A stretch of DNA of 43,406 bases. It comes from Clostridia bacterium. Lineage in GTDB: Bacteria; Bacillota; Clostridia; Oscillospirales; Acutalibacteraceae. Made by a program: the position numbers and the translations under genes. The stretch is from contig JAFTWE010000005.1 of the NCBI GenBank assembly GCA_017465465.1, positions 1-43,406 of the forward strand, read 5' to 3'. Positions 1 to 7,958 of the stretch are shown here, in pieces; the first letter of the stretch is position 1, and each line of letters begins with the position of its first letter. The notes beneath the pieces were generated by a model. The model was not told the origin of the DNA. It saw nothing but the letters and a program-made list of their open reading frames with translations, and did not search any database.

Positions 1-550
1 GCTTTATGAAATAATCTGTAATATTATCTTCGGATGTAGGAAGATCTCCCACAACTATAAGTTCCATAAGTTCTTCCTTTATTTCGTCAGACATTCCAAT
101 ACCTTCAAAATAGCCGTCCGAACCAATCGTAATAATATATGATTCTTCGCCAACGACTTCCGTAAATGTGACCTTTTCCACGTTGTTTTCAAATTCGACG
201 GAACCTTCCCCTCGCACAAAACCAAACAAAACAATGCCAACAACGGCAACAATCAAACAAGCGAGAATAATCATTCCCCAAATTTTTATTACTTTTATTA
301 TCAAGCCCGCAAGTTTTTCTGTATTGCTTACCTTTTTGTAGATAACTTCCTTTGTGTCGTTTCCGGTTAATTCATCCAAACTGACACTAAATACCTGTGA
401 TAAAACTTGTGCTTGCTTAATGTTAGGCGCAGTTTCACCAAGCTCCCATTTTGAAATTGTTTGTCTCGATACACCGACCTTTTCGGCAAGCTGTTCTTGC
501 GAGAGGTTTGCCTTCTTTCTTAGTTCATAGACCTGTTTACCAAGTTCCAT
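1..550 (-). CDS. Xre-type HTH membrane protein, partial (runs off left edge)
   Basis: The gene reads leftward from an ATG at 548-550 preceded by AAAGGAG and stays open to the window edge (183 codons seen). The first ~60 residues are a classic HTH_3/Cro-C1 domain (LSQEQLAEKVGVSRQTISKWE). A transmembrane helix follows at about residues 88-112 (GMIILACLIVAVVGIVLFGF), then an extracytoplasmic part of at least 70 residues with no recognised domain. The layout suggests a membrane-tethered regulator that could sense an outside or membrane signal; the target is unknown. It is divergent from the mobilization genes and may be their left neighbour or cargo of the same element. A minus-strand promoter at 757-786 gives it a leader of about 200 nt. 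The C-terminus is not visible, so the family of the outer domain cannot be judged. Confidence 0.8.
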   Translation of the reverse strand, partial: MELGKQVYELRKKANLSQEQLAEKVGVSRQTISKWELGETAPNIKQAQVLSQVFSVSLDELTGNDTKEVIYKKVSNTEKLAGLIIKVIKIWGMIILACLIVAVVGIVLFGFVRGEGSVEFENNVEKVTFTEVVGEESYIITIGSDGYFEGIGMSDEIKEELMELIVVGDLPTSEDNITDYFIK

Positions 551-756
551 GTTATCAACTCCTTTCGCTATGAATTCTATCATTACCAAGCCGAAAACTC
601 TACCAATTCACCTTGGAAAAGCCGCCCGTTTTCTTAACATTGCTTATTTTTATATTCTCTGCTGCAAACGAAGGCAGTTTTTTAGCGGACACCGCAGGAG
701 CGGTGTCCCTACGCGATCATTTCAAACTGTGCGACAAATTCTTATTTGTCGAACCC

Positions 757-786
757 ATTATACCACAACCACATCACAAATTTCAA
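757..786 (-). promoter_or_regulatory. Promoter for the Xre membrane gene
   Basis: On the minus strand TTGAAA (781-786), an 18-bp spacer and TATAAT (757-762) are seen, with an extended TG motif before the -10. The start codon lies about 200 nt downstream, so the leader would contain the hairpins at 732-751 and 687-708. Confidence 0.6.
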
Positions 787-798
787 TCCGTTTAAATA

Positions 799-833
799 CA
801 CCTGTTACATCAAAAGTAGCAGGTGCTTTTTTT
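799..833 (+). terminator. Rho-independent terminator-like hairpin
   Basis: A 10-bp stem with one G-T pair (799-808 with 816-825) is followed by CTTTTTTT. No plus-strand gene lies upstream in the window, so it may belong to a lost gene or insulate the operon that follows. Confidence 0.5.
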
Positions 834-923
834 ATGCCTAAAATCGTGAATTTAGGTATATAAATACTGCGTCACATTTTTTTCGCAGTACAACTAAATT
901 TTTAAAGAAAGGAGGAACCCCTC

Positions 924-1319
924 ATGCAAACAACCAACCTTACCCTTAAGCAGTTCGCAGAAATCAAGACAATGATTAAAAGTCGATGCTGTAATTGTTA
1001 TCAAGGCAACTGTCTGCTTCTTGATGACGGTGACACTCACACCTGTCCGCAGCTAATAACACCGAGCCATATTATCTGCAGATATTTTCTCGCCTGTGTG
1101 CTGCCGAGTGACAATGCTCTATTAAAAAGTGTCACAGGTCAAACACCTGTCGAAACAATTGTCTGTGCCTTATGCGGTAAGAAAACTGAGCGAACAGGCA
1201 GAAATCAGAAATTCTGTCCTGACTGTGCGAAGAAGAAACAGCGGAAAAGAAATGCAGAATATATGTCTGCAAAAAGGTCTCGTGTGGATGTTTATGATGC
1301 CGTAAAGCCGCCGAAATAA
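924..1319 (+). CDS. Cysteine-rich VLP-type protein of a mobile element
   Basis: A 131-residue protein with ATG preceded by AAAGGAGG. It carries about a dozen cysteines in clusters: CCNCYQGNC near residues 23-31, a CPQ and CRYFLAC group in the middle, and a C-terminal zinc-ribbon pattern CALCGKK...FCPDCAKKK followed by a basic tail. This arrangement fits the 'cysteine-rich VLP domain' family, which is carried by integrative and mobilizable elements of gut Firmicutes. The exact role is unknown; metal or nucleic-acid binding is an inference from the paired cysteines and basic tail. It is the first gene of the element's rightward block, and 285 bp of repeat-containing DNA separates it from the DUF927 gene. 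Family assignment rests on pattern recognition. Confidence 0.75.
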   Translation: MQTTNLTLKQFAEIKTMIKSRCCNCYQGNCLLLDDGDTHTCPQLITPSHIICRYFLACVLPSDNALLKSVTGQTPVETIVCALCGKKTERTGRNQKFCPDCAKKKQRKRNAEYMSAKRSRVDVYDAVKPPK

Positions 1320-1604
1320 AGGCTCAAAAATGGCGGAAAGACAGCGGCAATATACTTTTATGTTGTTGCGTTTTAAAACATCCACACACAAATAACAAAC
1401 ATTATACAACAAAAATCTAAAACCCGAACAACCGAACAAACCGCAGCAAAGCTCTGTGCTATTGACTTGTGCTGTTCGTATTTGTAGCGAACACTGTGGC
1501 ACACTGTACGGATAAAACCCGAACAGATAAATGCTTTGTGTTATTGAAGATTTGCAATGTCTGTACGGATGTTCGGAAAATAAATCCATTAATGAGGTGA
1601 AAAT
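1320..1604. repeat. Repeat-bearing region upstream of the DUF927 gene (iteron-like)
   Basis: Two copies of the 13-mer TAAAACCCGAACA lie at 1418-1430 and 1513-1525, and two copies of CTGTACGGAT at 1504-1513 and 1561-1570. Further GAAC/GTTC words are scattered among them. Direct repeats next to a replication-type ATPase gene recall iterons or an operator; function is inferred only from position. No gene is apparent. Confidence 0.5.
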
Positions 1605-3461
1605 TTGGAAAACTATTTATACTATTCGGACCCGTTCTTTGCATATAACAACTCGCTGTATATTGAAAGGACGATAAACGGTAAGCCGGTAAATATCAAG
1701 CTCAGCAATTTCCTTGCAAGGATAACCGAGGACATTACCTGCACCAACGGAGCCGAAAACGAAAGATACCTTTCTATTGTCGGTACGGATGATAAAGGAA
1801 AGGACCTTCGCAAAATCACAGTACCCCTGAAAAACTTTGCACAGCTTGATTGGGCACAGGAGTATTGGGGCATCAACTGTGTTATCGAATCAGGCTACGG
1901 CAACCGTGACAATCTCCGTCAGGCTATTCAGTCAACAGCAAAGTACGCAGAGGCAAAAACTATTTACGGTACAACAGGCTGGTGGGAAACATCAACGGGT
2001 TGGCAGTTCTGTATGCCCGGTAACAGTAATGCAGAGGTTGAGCTGACAGAAAAGACAAAGGGTTATTCATTTAAAACTGATTCGGACATTATTGAAACAA
2101 TGACAGTTATGAAAAACTTTCCTTACTCTGTCGCACCGAAAGAGATAATGTTACCTATGCTTTCGTACACATTAGTCAGCATACTCGGTACCTTTATGGC
2201 AAGGGCGGGTAAGGAAACAAAAACCGTAATTATGCTTTACGGCAAAACGGGCTCAATGAAAACAACGCTGTCACTTTTAATCAATTCTCTTTTCGGCAGG
2301 TTCAATGAAGATAATATCCCGATGAATTTCCGTGACACACCAAAGAGTATTCTGAACTACTGCTTCACTCTTAAGGACTGCGCAGTTATCATTGACGATT
2401 ATCATCCCGGCTCAGGCAGAGAACAGTCAGCACAGGATGCAACCACTCAGGCTCTTATCCGAGGTATATGTAACAGAGAAGCAAGAGGTGCTCTTGATAA
2501 AAGCGGAAGACAGAGAGCTGCCAAAAGACCGCAGTGTAATGTGATAATGACTGCAGAGTATCTTCCCAATGTTGGTGAAAGCGGTGTCGCAAGATTTCTT
2601 TCACTTGAGCTTAAGCCCGGTGATATTAACCTTAAGGAGCTGACAATGTATCAAAAGGAAGCGGAGGAAGGAACATTATCACACTTCACTTTCCTTGCAA
2701 CAGAAATGTTGAAGGCAAAATTTCTTGACAAAGAAAACGGAGTGAACGACCTTTTAGAAAAACTCAAAAGCGGTTTTCTTTCTAACAGAAGGTTTTACAA
2801 ATCCAAAGCTGATGAAATGAATTTTCATATCAGACCGAGATTATGTGATGACCTTGCAAATATAAGAATAGGCTTTGAGCTTTACTGTGAAACTCTTTTG
2901 TACTATGAAGGTATCACAGCAGAAACAAAAACAGCAATGTTAAACGAACTTGATGAAATTTTATTAAGGCTCGCTGTGTCACAGCAGGCACTCACGGAAA
3001 CAGAACAGCCGACAGAAATATTTATCCGTAAGCTTCGCAGTCTTATTGATGTGGGTAAAGTTAATCTTGTTGAGCGTATGATAAGACCTATTGATATGCC
3101 GAGAAACCTTGTCGGATATTATGACGATGAAAACTTTTATTTCGAATCCGATGCAGCTTATGCGGCAGTCATAAAATCCTGTTATGATGTCGGTGAGCAT
3201 TTTCCTTTGACACAGAAAGCCTTAATCAAAGCTCTGAAGAATGAAGGAGTCAGCATCTGTTCAAAGGGAGAATGCACAAGAAATGTCAGAGTGTTCGGTA
3301 CACCAAAGAGGCTTATCTGCATTTCAAAGGAAACCTTTAACAAGAGCTTACCACCCGAAGAAGAAACTGATGAAGACTTACCATTTGGTCCCGGTAAGAT
3401 AATAACCATTGAAGAAAGCGAGCCTGAACAGCTCGCCTTTTCTTATGCAGCAGGTAATTAA
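1605..3461 (+). CDS. DUF927 domain protein, helicase/primase-like ATPase
   Basis: A 618-residue protein starting at a TTG with GAGGTG eight bases upstream. The segment around residues 100-150 (TTGWWETSTGWQFCMPG) and the ATPase core match DUF927 proteins, which resemble the helicase half of phage and plasmid primase-helicases. The Walker A motif GKTGSMKT is at about residues 213-220 and Walker B CAVIIDDY at about 258-266, followed by an arginine-rich sensor region. These proteins probably move on or melt DNA during replication or transfer of mobile elements. The gene is followed directly by a long imperfect inverted repeat (3464-3537) and then mobC. Its presence suggests that the element replicates autonomously during transfer; that is inference. 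Confidence 0.8.
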   Translation: MENYLYYSDPFFAYNNSLYIERTINGKPVNIKLSNFLARITEDITCTNGAENERYLSIVGTDDKGKDLRKITVPLKNFAQLDWAQEYWGINCVIESGYGNRDNLRQAIQSTAKYAEAKTIYGTTGWWETSTGWQFCMPGNSNAEVELTEKTKGYSFKTDSDIIETMTVMKNFPYSVAPKEIMLPMLSYTLVSILGTFMARAGKETKTVIMLYGKTGSMKTTLSLLINSLFGRFNEDNIPMNFRDTPKSILNYCFTLKDCAVIIDDYHPGSGREQSAQDATTQALIRGICNREARGALDKSGRQRAAKRPQCNVIMTAEYLPNVGESGVARFLSLELKPGDINLKELTMYQKEAEEGTLSHFTFLATEMLKAKFLDKENGVNDLLEKLKSGFLSNRRFYKSKADEMNFHIRPRLCDDLANIRIGFELYCETLLYYEGITAETKTAMLNELDEILLRLAVSQQALTETEQPTEIFIRKLRSLIDVGKVNLVERMIRPIDMPRNLVGYYDDENFYFESDAAYAAVIKSCYDVGEHFPLTQKALIKALKNEGVSICSKGECTRNVRVFGTPKRLICISKETFNKSLPPEEETDEDLPFGPGKIITIEESEPEQLAFSYAAGN

Positions 3462-3463
3462 AC

Positions 3464-3537
3464 GAGGACAAACCAATGCCTGCTTTTAATGTTTGGATTT
3501 TGGTCCGAAGTTTAGCAAGCATTGGATTTGTATCCTC
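3464..3537. other. Candidate oriT: imperfect inverted repeat upstream of mobC
   Basis: Beginning three bases after the DUF927 stop, 3464-3484 pairs imperfectly with 3514-3537: the outer part matches around GAGGA...TCCTC and the inner part as CCAATGC/GCATTGG and TGCT/AGCA. The loop is about 29 nt. A second hairpin GTAAAAAC/GTTTTTAC lies at 3544-3564. Position just before mobC and the relaxase gene is where oriT is commonly found. The repeat could also act as a terminator or operator. Confidence 0.5.
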
Positions 3538-3605
3538 AAATCCGTAAAAACAGAGCGTTTTTACCACCACACCCCAACACAAAAATCAAAGAAAGGAGAA
3601 GTCCT

Positions 3606-3944
3606 ATGTCAAAAAGAAAAAGAGAAATTGATTTTCATGTCTATCTTAATGAAGAAGAAAATGAAGTGTTAAACAAATTTTGTAAGGTTATGAAAACTGA
3701 CCGAAGCAAAATTATCAGAGCAATGATTTTAGGTACAAGGCTTGTTGAAGCTCCGCCTGTTGATTACAAACATTTTATTATTGAGCTTCGACGTGTCGGT
3801 ACTAATCTTAATCAGCTTACAGCTAAAGCAAATGCTATCGGTTTCATTGACCGTAATGAATGCAAGGAAGTTTTATCTGAGGTTCGTTCTCTTGAAGCTG
3901 ATATAGCAAAATATTTTAAACCGGGCAAAGGGAGGTTCCAATAA
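3606..3944 (+). CDS. MobC-like plasmid mobilization relaxosome protein
   Basis: A 112-residue protein with ATG preceded by AAAGGAG; longer in-frame extensions upstream lack a ribosome binding site and run through the inverted-repeat region. The N-terminus is basic (MSKRKREIDFHVYLNEEE) and resembles a ribbon-helix-helix DNA-binding region; the C-terminal part (RRVGTNLNQLTAKANAIG) is the signature of the MobC family. MobC proteins bind near the nick site and help the relaxase open oriT DNA. The stop codon overlaps the relaxase start as TAATG, which implies translational coupling and a joint relaxosome. Confidence 0.85.
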   Translation: MSKRKREIDFHVYLNEEENEVLNKFCKVMKTDRSKIIRAMILGTRLVEAPPVDYKHFIIELRRVGTNLNQLTAKANAIGFIDRNECKEVLSEVRSLEADIAKYFKPGKGRFQ

Positions 3945-5407
3945 TGGCAGTTACAAGAATATGGCCGATAAAAAATAACATTCATCAGGTTGTGTCTTAT
4001 GCTGCTAATAAAAGCAAAACCAACTTGTCAAAATACTCTGACCTCGTTTCTTCACTTCACTATGCCGCCGATAAGGAGAAAACAAATCTTGAAAGTGAAC
4101 AGCGACTTCTTGTTGACGGCATTAACTGTGACCCCGATATTGCTGCACAGCAGATGATTGATACAAAAGAAATGTATGGAAAGACGGGAGGTATTGTTGC
4201 CTATCACGCATATATTTCTTTTAAACCCGGTGAAGTTTCACCTGAAGAAGCACAGCAGATTGCAATGGAGGTTGCGAATAAAATGTGGGGAGCTGACTAT
4301 GAAATGGTAGTAGCTACCCACATGAATGCTAACTGTGTTCACTGCCATATCGTCATTAATTCTGTTTCAATGACCGACGGAAGAAAGATGAATGAAGACA
4401 GAGCTATGTACAAACTTTTCAGAAAGACGAGTGATGAAATCTGTCTTGAGCACGGACTGTCTGTTGTTGAAAATCCGAAAGGCAAACGAATACCCTACAA
4501 TGTTTACAAGGCAATGCAGAAAGGTATCAAAACAAAATATGATTATATGCGTGAAGATATTGATTATGCTATTCCGAGAAGCAGAAGCATAAAACAGTTT
4601 TTCAGAATTATGAGTCAGAAGGGTTATTGGTTTGATGACGGAAAAATTGGTTACCGTACCGACAAGCACGGTGTTAAGCTTTCAAACCTTGGTGACGAAT
4701 ATTCTTATGAAAGTCTTTGGGATAGAATTAACCATCAGAGTCTTTATGAAGTGGATGAAAATTTTTATAACTACACCTGTGCAAATAATTATTTGCGCAA
4801 CCAAACTTTTATTTACTGTTACAAGGGCTATGAGTTTAAAGAGTCAGCAGAGAGCTGCCGTCACCCTGAAAGCTTCAGCAGAACGGTTTCTGATTTTTCA
4901 AAATTGCTTGTAGGTGGTGCTGTACTCGGTGCACCTGTTGTTTCACTTTTATTTCTTGCTCTATTATTTGTGGGAGCAATAGCTGAAAAGAATAACTGTA
5001 ATCCGCATCCGTTCTCACCGAAGATGAAATATTCTGCACCGAGAATTGAGTTTATGCATAAGCAAATTGAGCTTGCAATAAATGAAAAGCTTTATGACTT
5101 TGCAGAGGTGGATAAATTTATTTCAAGGACAGGCATCCGTATGGAGGAGCTGAAAACTCAGCGAAACAAAATTTACAACCAAATCAGAAGATGCAAAGCC
5201 CCGACGGCTAAGGAAGACCTTATTGACCGTCGGGATTTTCTTACGTCTGAAATATCTGCATTAAGAGAAAAGATTAACATTGCAAAACGTATTATCAAGG
5301 ACAGACCGGGGCTTGAAGAAAGTCTTGAAGCGGAAAAAGCACTTATCCGTGAATGGTACTTCCCCGAAAGAGCTCAGGTCAAAGAAAAACATTATGAAGG
5401 GAGGTAG
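3944..5407 (+). CDS. MobA/VirD2-type relaxase
   Basis: A 487-residue protein overlapping mobC by one base. The N-terminal ~180 residues form a relaxase domain with the three-histidine metal site in HMNANCVHCHIVINS (about residues 126-140) and an N-terminal tyrosine-containing stretch (VVSYAANKSKT). The relaxase cuts one strand at oriT, stays covalently attached by tyrosine and guides the strand to a recipient. The middle region is of unknown fold. Around residues 323-346 a strongly hydrophobic segment (VLGAPVVSLLFLALLFVGAI) looks like a membrane helix, unusual for a relaxase core but seen in some mobilizable elements. A charged, probably coiled-coil tail follows. No coupling protein or mating-pair genes are nearby, so transfer would depend on a helper. 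Confidence 0.9.
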   Translation: MAVTRIWPIKNNIHQVVSYAANKSKTNLSKYSDLVSSLHYAADKEKTNLESEQRLLVDGINCDPDIAAQQMIDTKEMYGKTGGIVAYHAYISFKPGEVSPEEAQQIAMEVANKMWGADYEMVVATHMNANCVHCHIVINSVSMTDGRKMNEDRAMYKLFRKTSDEICLEHGLSVVENPKGKRIPYNVYKAMQKGIKTKYDYMREDIDYAIPRSRSIKQFFRIMSQKGYWFDDGKIGYRTDKHGVKLSNLGDEYSYESLWDRINHQSLYEVDENFYNYTCANNYLRNQTFIYCYKGYEFKESAESCRHPESFSRTVSDFSKLLVGGAVLGAPVVSLLFLALLFVGAIAEKNNCNPHPFSPKMKYSAPRIEFMHKQIELAINEKLYDFAEVDKFISRTGIRMEELKTQRNKIYNQIRRCKAPTAKEDLIDRRDFLTSEISALREKINIAKRIIKDRPGLEESLEAEKALIREWYFPERAQVKEKHYEGR

Positions 5408-5412
5408 ATGCT

Positions 5413-5598
5413 ATGAATGCTGAAGAATTATGCAAGAAAATGCAGGAAGAGAAAAAGTCTGACGGTGATGATCATTATGAAGAAGAAATGTCATCAAGCG
5501 AATATGCTCATAAGTATATGGGCAGGCCAGGATATTCTGTAAGAAAACACTTACAGCTTATTACTGATGAACAGAAAAAGTATAAAAGAAATTATTAA
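5413..5598 (+). CDS. Small hypothetical protein of the mobile element
   Basis: A 61-residue charged protein (acidic first half, basic end KKYKRNY) starting five bases after the relaxase stop, with GGGAGG inside the end of the relaxase gene as ribosome binding site. The tight spacing between relaxase and parB supports a real gene. No domain is recognised; a helper of the relaxosome or of ParB is possible. Confidence 0.65.
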   Translation: MNAEELCKKMQEEKKSDGDDHYEEEMSSSEYAHKYMGRPGYSVRKHLQLITDEQKKYKRNY

Positions 5599-5615
5599 TT
5601 TTATGGAGGTAACTT

Positions 5616-6482
5616 ATGTTGAATAAAAATATCAAATCACCGGTAAACATCCCGGTATCAAAAATTCATCCCTTTGAGGGAAATCCTTATAAGGTTCAGG
5701 ATAATGATGAAATGAATAATCTTATAGGCAGTATTCAGGAGCAAGGTATTCTTACACCTATAATTATCAGACCTATTGAAAACACAGATGAATACGAGGT
5801 GATAAGCGGACACAGACGCTTACACGCCACAGTCAAAGCAGGGATGAAAGAAGTCCCTGCTTTTATTTATGCCGTCACCCGTGATGAAGCGGCAATTATG
5901 CTCGTTGACAGTAATCTTCACCGTGAGTATATTCTGCCAAGTGAACGAGCCTTTGCTTACAAATTGAAAGCGGAAGCTTTGAAGCATCAGGGTAAACGCT
6001 CTGACTTAACTTCGGTGCAAGTTGCACCGAAGTTAGCAACTGAACAGATAGGTGTAACGGAAAGTATCAGTAAAGATACGGTTAAAAGATATATCCGTCT
6101 GACATACCTCATCCCCGAACTGCTTGAGCTTGTTGATGAAGAGAAAATTGCTCTTACACCCGCTGTTGAGCTTTCGTATCTCTCCGATGAAGAACAGTAT
6201 TCTCTTCTCGGTACGATTGAGGAAGAAGACAGAACGCCCTCACTTTCTCAGGCAGTCCGTTTCAAAAAGTTAAGTCAGGCGGGTGAGCTTTCTGATGAAA
6301 GCATTGAAACCATAATGCAGGAGGACAAAGCAAATCAGAAGCCTATGTTCAAGGTTTCTATGGAAAGATTACAGAAGGTTGCACCTAAGGTTAAGGACAA
6401 AGACTTTGAAGATTTTGTGCTGAAAGCCTGCGAGCATTATTACAGGTACCTGCTCCGTCAAAGAGACAGGGATTCACGATAA
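5616..6482 (+). CDS. ParB/Spo0J-like partition protein
   Basis: A 288-residue protein, ATG preceded by GGAGG. Residues ~8-100 form the ParB N-terminal nuclease/CTPase-like domain with the signature EVISGHRRLHA (about residues 64-74) and LVDSNLHRE. A helix-turn-helix middle region (ISKDTVKRYIRLTYLIPELLELV) follows. ParB proteins bind parS-type sites and, with ParA, segregate DNA; here no parA is seen, so the protein may instead act in stability or regulation of the excised element, as is common for stand-alone ParB-like genes of integrative elements. Codons for residues ~130-140 contain a 29-bp perfect palindrome (6007-6035). Confidence 0.9.
   Translation: MLNKNIKSPVNIPVSKIHPFEGNPYKVQDNDEMNNLIGSIQEQGILTPIIIRPIENTDEYEVISGHRRLHATVKAGMKEVPAFIYAVTRDEAAIMLVDSNLHREYILPSERAFAYKLKAEALKHQGKRSDLTSVQVAPKLATEQIGVTESISKDTVKRYIRLTYLIPELLELVDEEKIALTPAVELSYLSDEEQYSLLGTIEEEDRTPSLSQAVRFKKLSQAGELSDESIETIMQEDKANQKPMFKVSMERLQKVAPKVKDKDFEDFVLKACEHYYRYLLRQRDRDSR
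6007..6035. repeat. 29-bp perfect palindrome inside parB
   Basis: TAACTTCGGTGCAA (6007-6020) is followed by a single G and its exact reverse complement (6022-6035). The arms are 14 bp. As DNA it could be a protein-binding site (for example parS-like); as RNA it would form a tight hairpin that could slow translation. Confidence 0.85.
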
Positions 6483-6496
6483 GGAGGTGATGTTTA

Positions 6497-6730
6497 TTGA
6501 AGATTAATACAATTAAAAGAAATTATATTTCAAGCCTTGACGGTTTACCTTATCTGCTTACTTTGGAGATGGTGGCAGGTCTGACGGGATTTAATTATGA
6601 GACGTTAAAGAAATACTGTCAGAAAGGTACAATCAAGGCTCGAAAAATCGGAAGAGAATGGCGTGTCAGTCAGGATGATTTTCTCAAAATGGGACTCGGC
6701 ACATTTGATGATAATGATGTTAAACAGTAA
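6497..6730 (+). CDS. Excisionase-family HTH protein
   Basis: A 77-residue protein starting at TTG with AAGGAGGTGA overlapping the parB stop. Residues ~20-65 fit the MerR-like HTH_17/excisionase fold (LEMVAGLTGFNYETLKKYCQKGTIKARKIGREWRV, where the wing ends in the typical K-x-G-x-x-W-R). Such proteins bend DNA at attachment sites and steer the integrase toward excision, or act as regulators. Placement between parB and int supports an Xis role. TTG usage and the strong Shine-Dalgarno sequence fix the start. Confidence 0.75.
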   Translation: MKINTIKRNYISSLDGLPYLLTLEMVAGLTGFNYETLKKYCQKGTIKARKIGREWRVSQDDFLKMGLGTFDDNDVKQ

Positions 6731-6739
6731 TATTGACGT

Positions 6740-6761
6740 GAGGGGTGCGAAAGCATCCCTC
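6740..6761 (+). other. GNRA-capped hairpin between xis-like gene and int
   Basis: A 9-bp stem (6740-6748/6753-6761, one G-T pair) is closed by a GAAA tetraloop. There is no U-tract directly after it, so it may be a processing or stability element that sets int expression rather than a full terminator. Confidence 0.5.
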
Positions 6762-6784
6762 AAATACTTTTTCAGGAGGACGAA

Positions 6785-7951
6785 ATGAATAAGATTTATG
6801 TAGAAAAAAACAGCTTTTGTACCCGACTTTATATAGGTACAGATGCTAACGGAAAACCCAAATACAAAAAGCTCAAGGCTCAGACAGAGAAAGAGCTTGA
6901 GAAAAGAGTACGAGAATACAAGAACGCAATAGACAGCGGTCTTAACATTCTGAAAAATAATGATACCCTTATAAAGTGGGTAAATCATTATCTTGAAACA
7001 ATAGAAAGCGAGGTAATGTGTGATAATATCAAAGAGTCAGAATATAAAACTCTGAAAGCAAGACTGCAATACTTTATAGATTATAAAGGCGGACTTCTTG
7101 CAAAAACAAAGCTCAATGATATTCTTCCTTCTCACATTCAACCCGCCATAAACGAATTATATAAGAAGAATCCGTCAACAGGCAAAACTACGGCGAAGAA
7201 AACAATTCAAAGATATATCAGAGTTCTTGCTAATGTCTTTGAATTTGCAAGAAAAGAGAGAGCCTATAATTTCTGTAATCCCTGCGATGATTTGAAAATT
7301 CCTAAAAATTCAGTCACCAAAACCCGTACCGCTATAAATAAGCATACCATTCAGTTAATTCTAACCACTGAACACAGAGCAAAGCTTCCTGCTTGCATAA
7401 TGCTTCTCGCAGGTCTCAGACGAGGTGAACTTACGGCTCTGACTTGGTTTGATATTGATTTCAAGAACAAAATTATCAATGTTAATAAATCTTATGATTT
7501 CAAACAGTGCGAATTGAAGGAAACTAAAACTAAAGCCGGTATGAGGAAAATTCCAATGAATGATTTTCTTTACAATTTACTTCTCGAAGCTAAAAAGCAT
7601 TCTAAGGGCTCCTATGTCGTTCAGAAGGTTTACGGTGGAAGAATGACGGAAACAGCGTGGAAGCGCCTTTTTGAGAGCTATATGGAAGCGTTAAGAGTGG
7701 CTGACGGTGCAGATGAGAATAGCCTCTGCTTTGCGGATGAATGCTTTGAAGAGTTTACTGCTCATCAGCTCCGTCACACTTATTGTTCTATGCTTCAATG
7801 GTCAGGCGTTGATATTAAAACAGCGCAGGAGCTTATGGGACACAGTGAGTACGGTGTTACGGCAAATATTTACACGCATGTTGATGACGCTACCAAAACC
7901 AATGCAGCTATACTGCAGGATAAATTTATAAAGGAAACTTTAGTTTCATAA
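6785..7951 (+). CDS. Tyrosine recombinase (integrase)
   Basis: A 388-residue site-specific recombinase, ATG preceded by AGGAGG. The N-terminal ~55 residues resemble an arm-binding domain, residues ~60-165 a core-binding SAM-like domain, and the rest the catalytic domain. Catalytic residues are visible as Arg in LLAGLRRGELTAL (about residue 212), HQLRHTY with His and Arg (about 328-331), His in LMGHSEYG and the nucleophile Tyr in TANIYTHV. It should catalyse integration and excision of the element. It is the last gene of the element, followed by a terminator and then by candidate attachment sequences near tRNA-Trp. Length is typical for integrases of this class in Firmicutes. Confidence 0.93.
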   Translation: MNKIYVEKNSFCTRLYIGTDANGKPKYKKLKAQTEKELEKRVREYKNAIDSGLNILKNNDTLIKWVNHYLETIESEVMCDNIKESEYKTLKARLQYFIDYKGGLLAKTKLNDILPSHIQPAINELYKKNPSTGKTTAKKTIQRYIRVLANVFEFARKERAYNFCNPCDDLKIPKNSVTKTRTAINKHTIQLILTTEHRAKLPACIMLLAGLRRGELTALTWFDIDFKNKIINVNKSYDFKQCELKETKTKAGMRKIPMNDFLYNLLLEAKKHSKGSYVVQKVYGGRMTETAWKRLFESYMEALRVADGADENSLCFADECFEEFTAHQLRHTYCSMLQWSGVDIKTAQELMGHSEYGVTANIYTHVDDATKTNAAILQDKFIKETLVS

Positions 7952-7958
7952 ATGATTA

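Larger units (their letters stand above)
551..923. other. Intergenic region with several inverted repeats, no convincing gene
   Basis: This 373-bp stretch separates the divergent Xre gene and the Cys-rich gene. It holds a 9-bp GC-rich hairpin (687-695/700-708, loop AGGA), an 8-bp hairpin (732-739/744-751), a minus-strand promoter (757-786), a plus-strand terminator-like hairpin (799-833), an inverted repeat CCTAAA...TTTAGG near 837-856 and a 7-bp repeat TACTGCG/CGCAGTA (865-871/884-890). The last two lie just upstream of the element's first gene and could be an operator or attenuator. Open frames here lack ribosome binding sites and protein-like composition. Confidence 0.55.

Noticed and set aside
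596..606. CTCTACCAA word resembling part of tRNA-Trp, as a left attachment site
   Set aside because: Nine bases of a common tRNA D-arm word; it does not match the 11-bp core seen at 8046 and 8303 and lies within the Xre leader.
549..863. Plus-strand open frame of 104 codons
   Set aside because: It runs through hairpins, the minus-strand promoter and a terminator, has no ribosome binding site and no protein-like composition.
1170..1589. Minus-strand open frame opposite the Cys-rich gene and the repeat region
   Set aside because: It overlaps a well-supported gene antisense, has no ribosome binding site, and its Cys/Phe-rich translation looks like a shadow.
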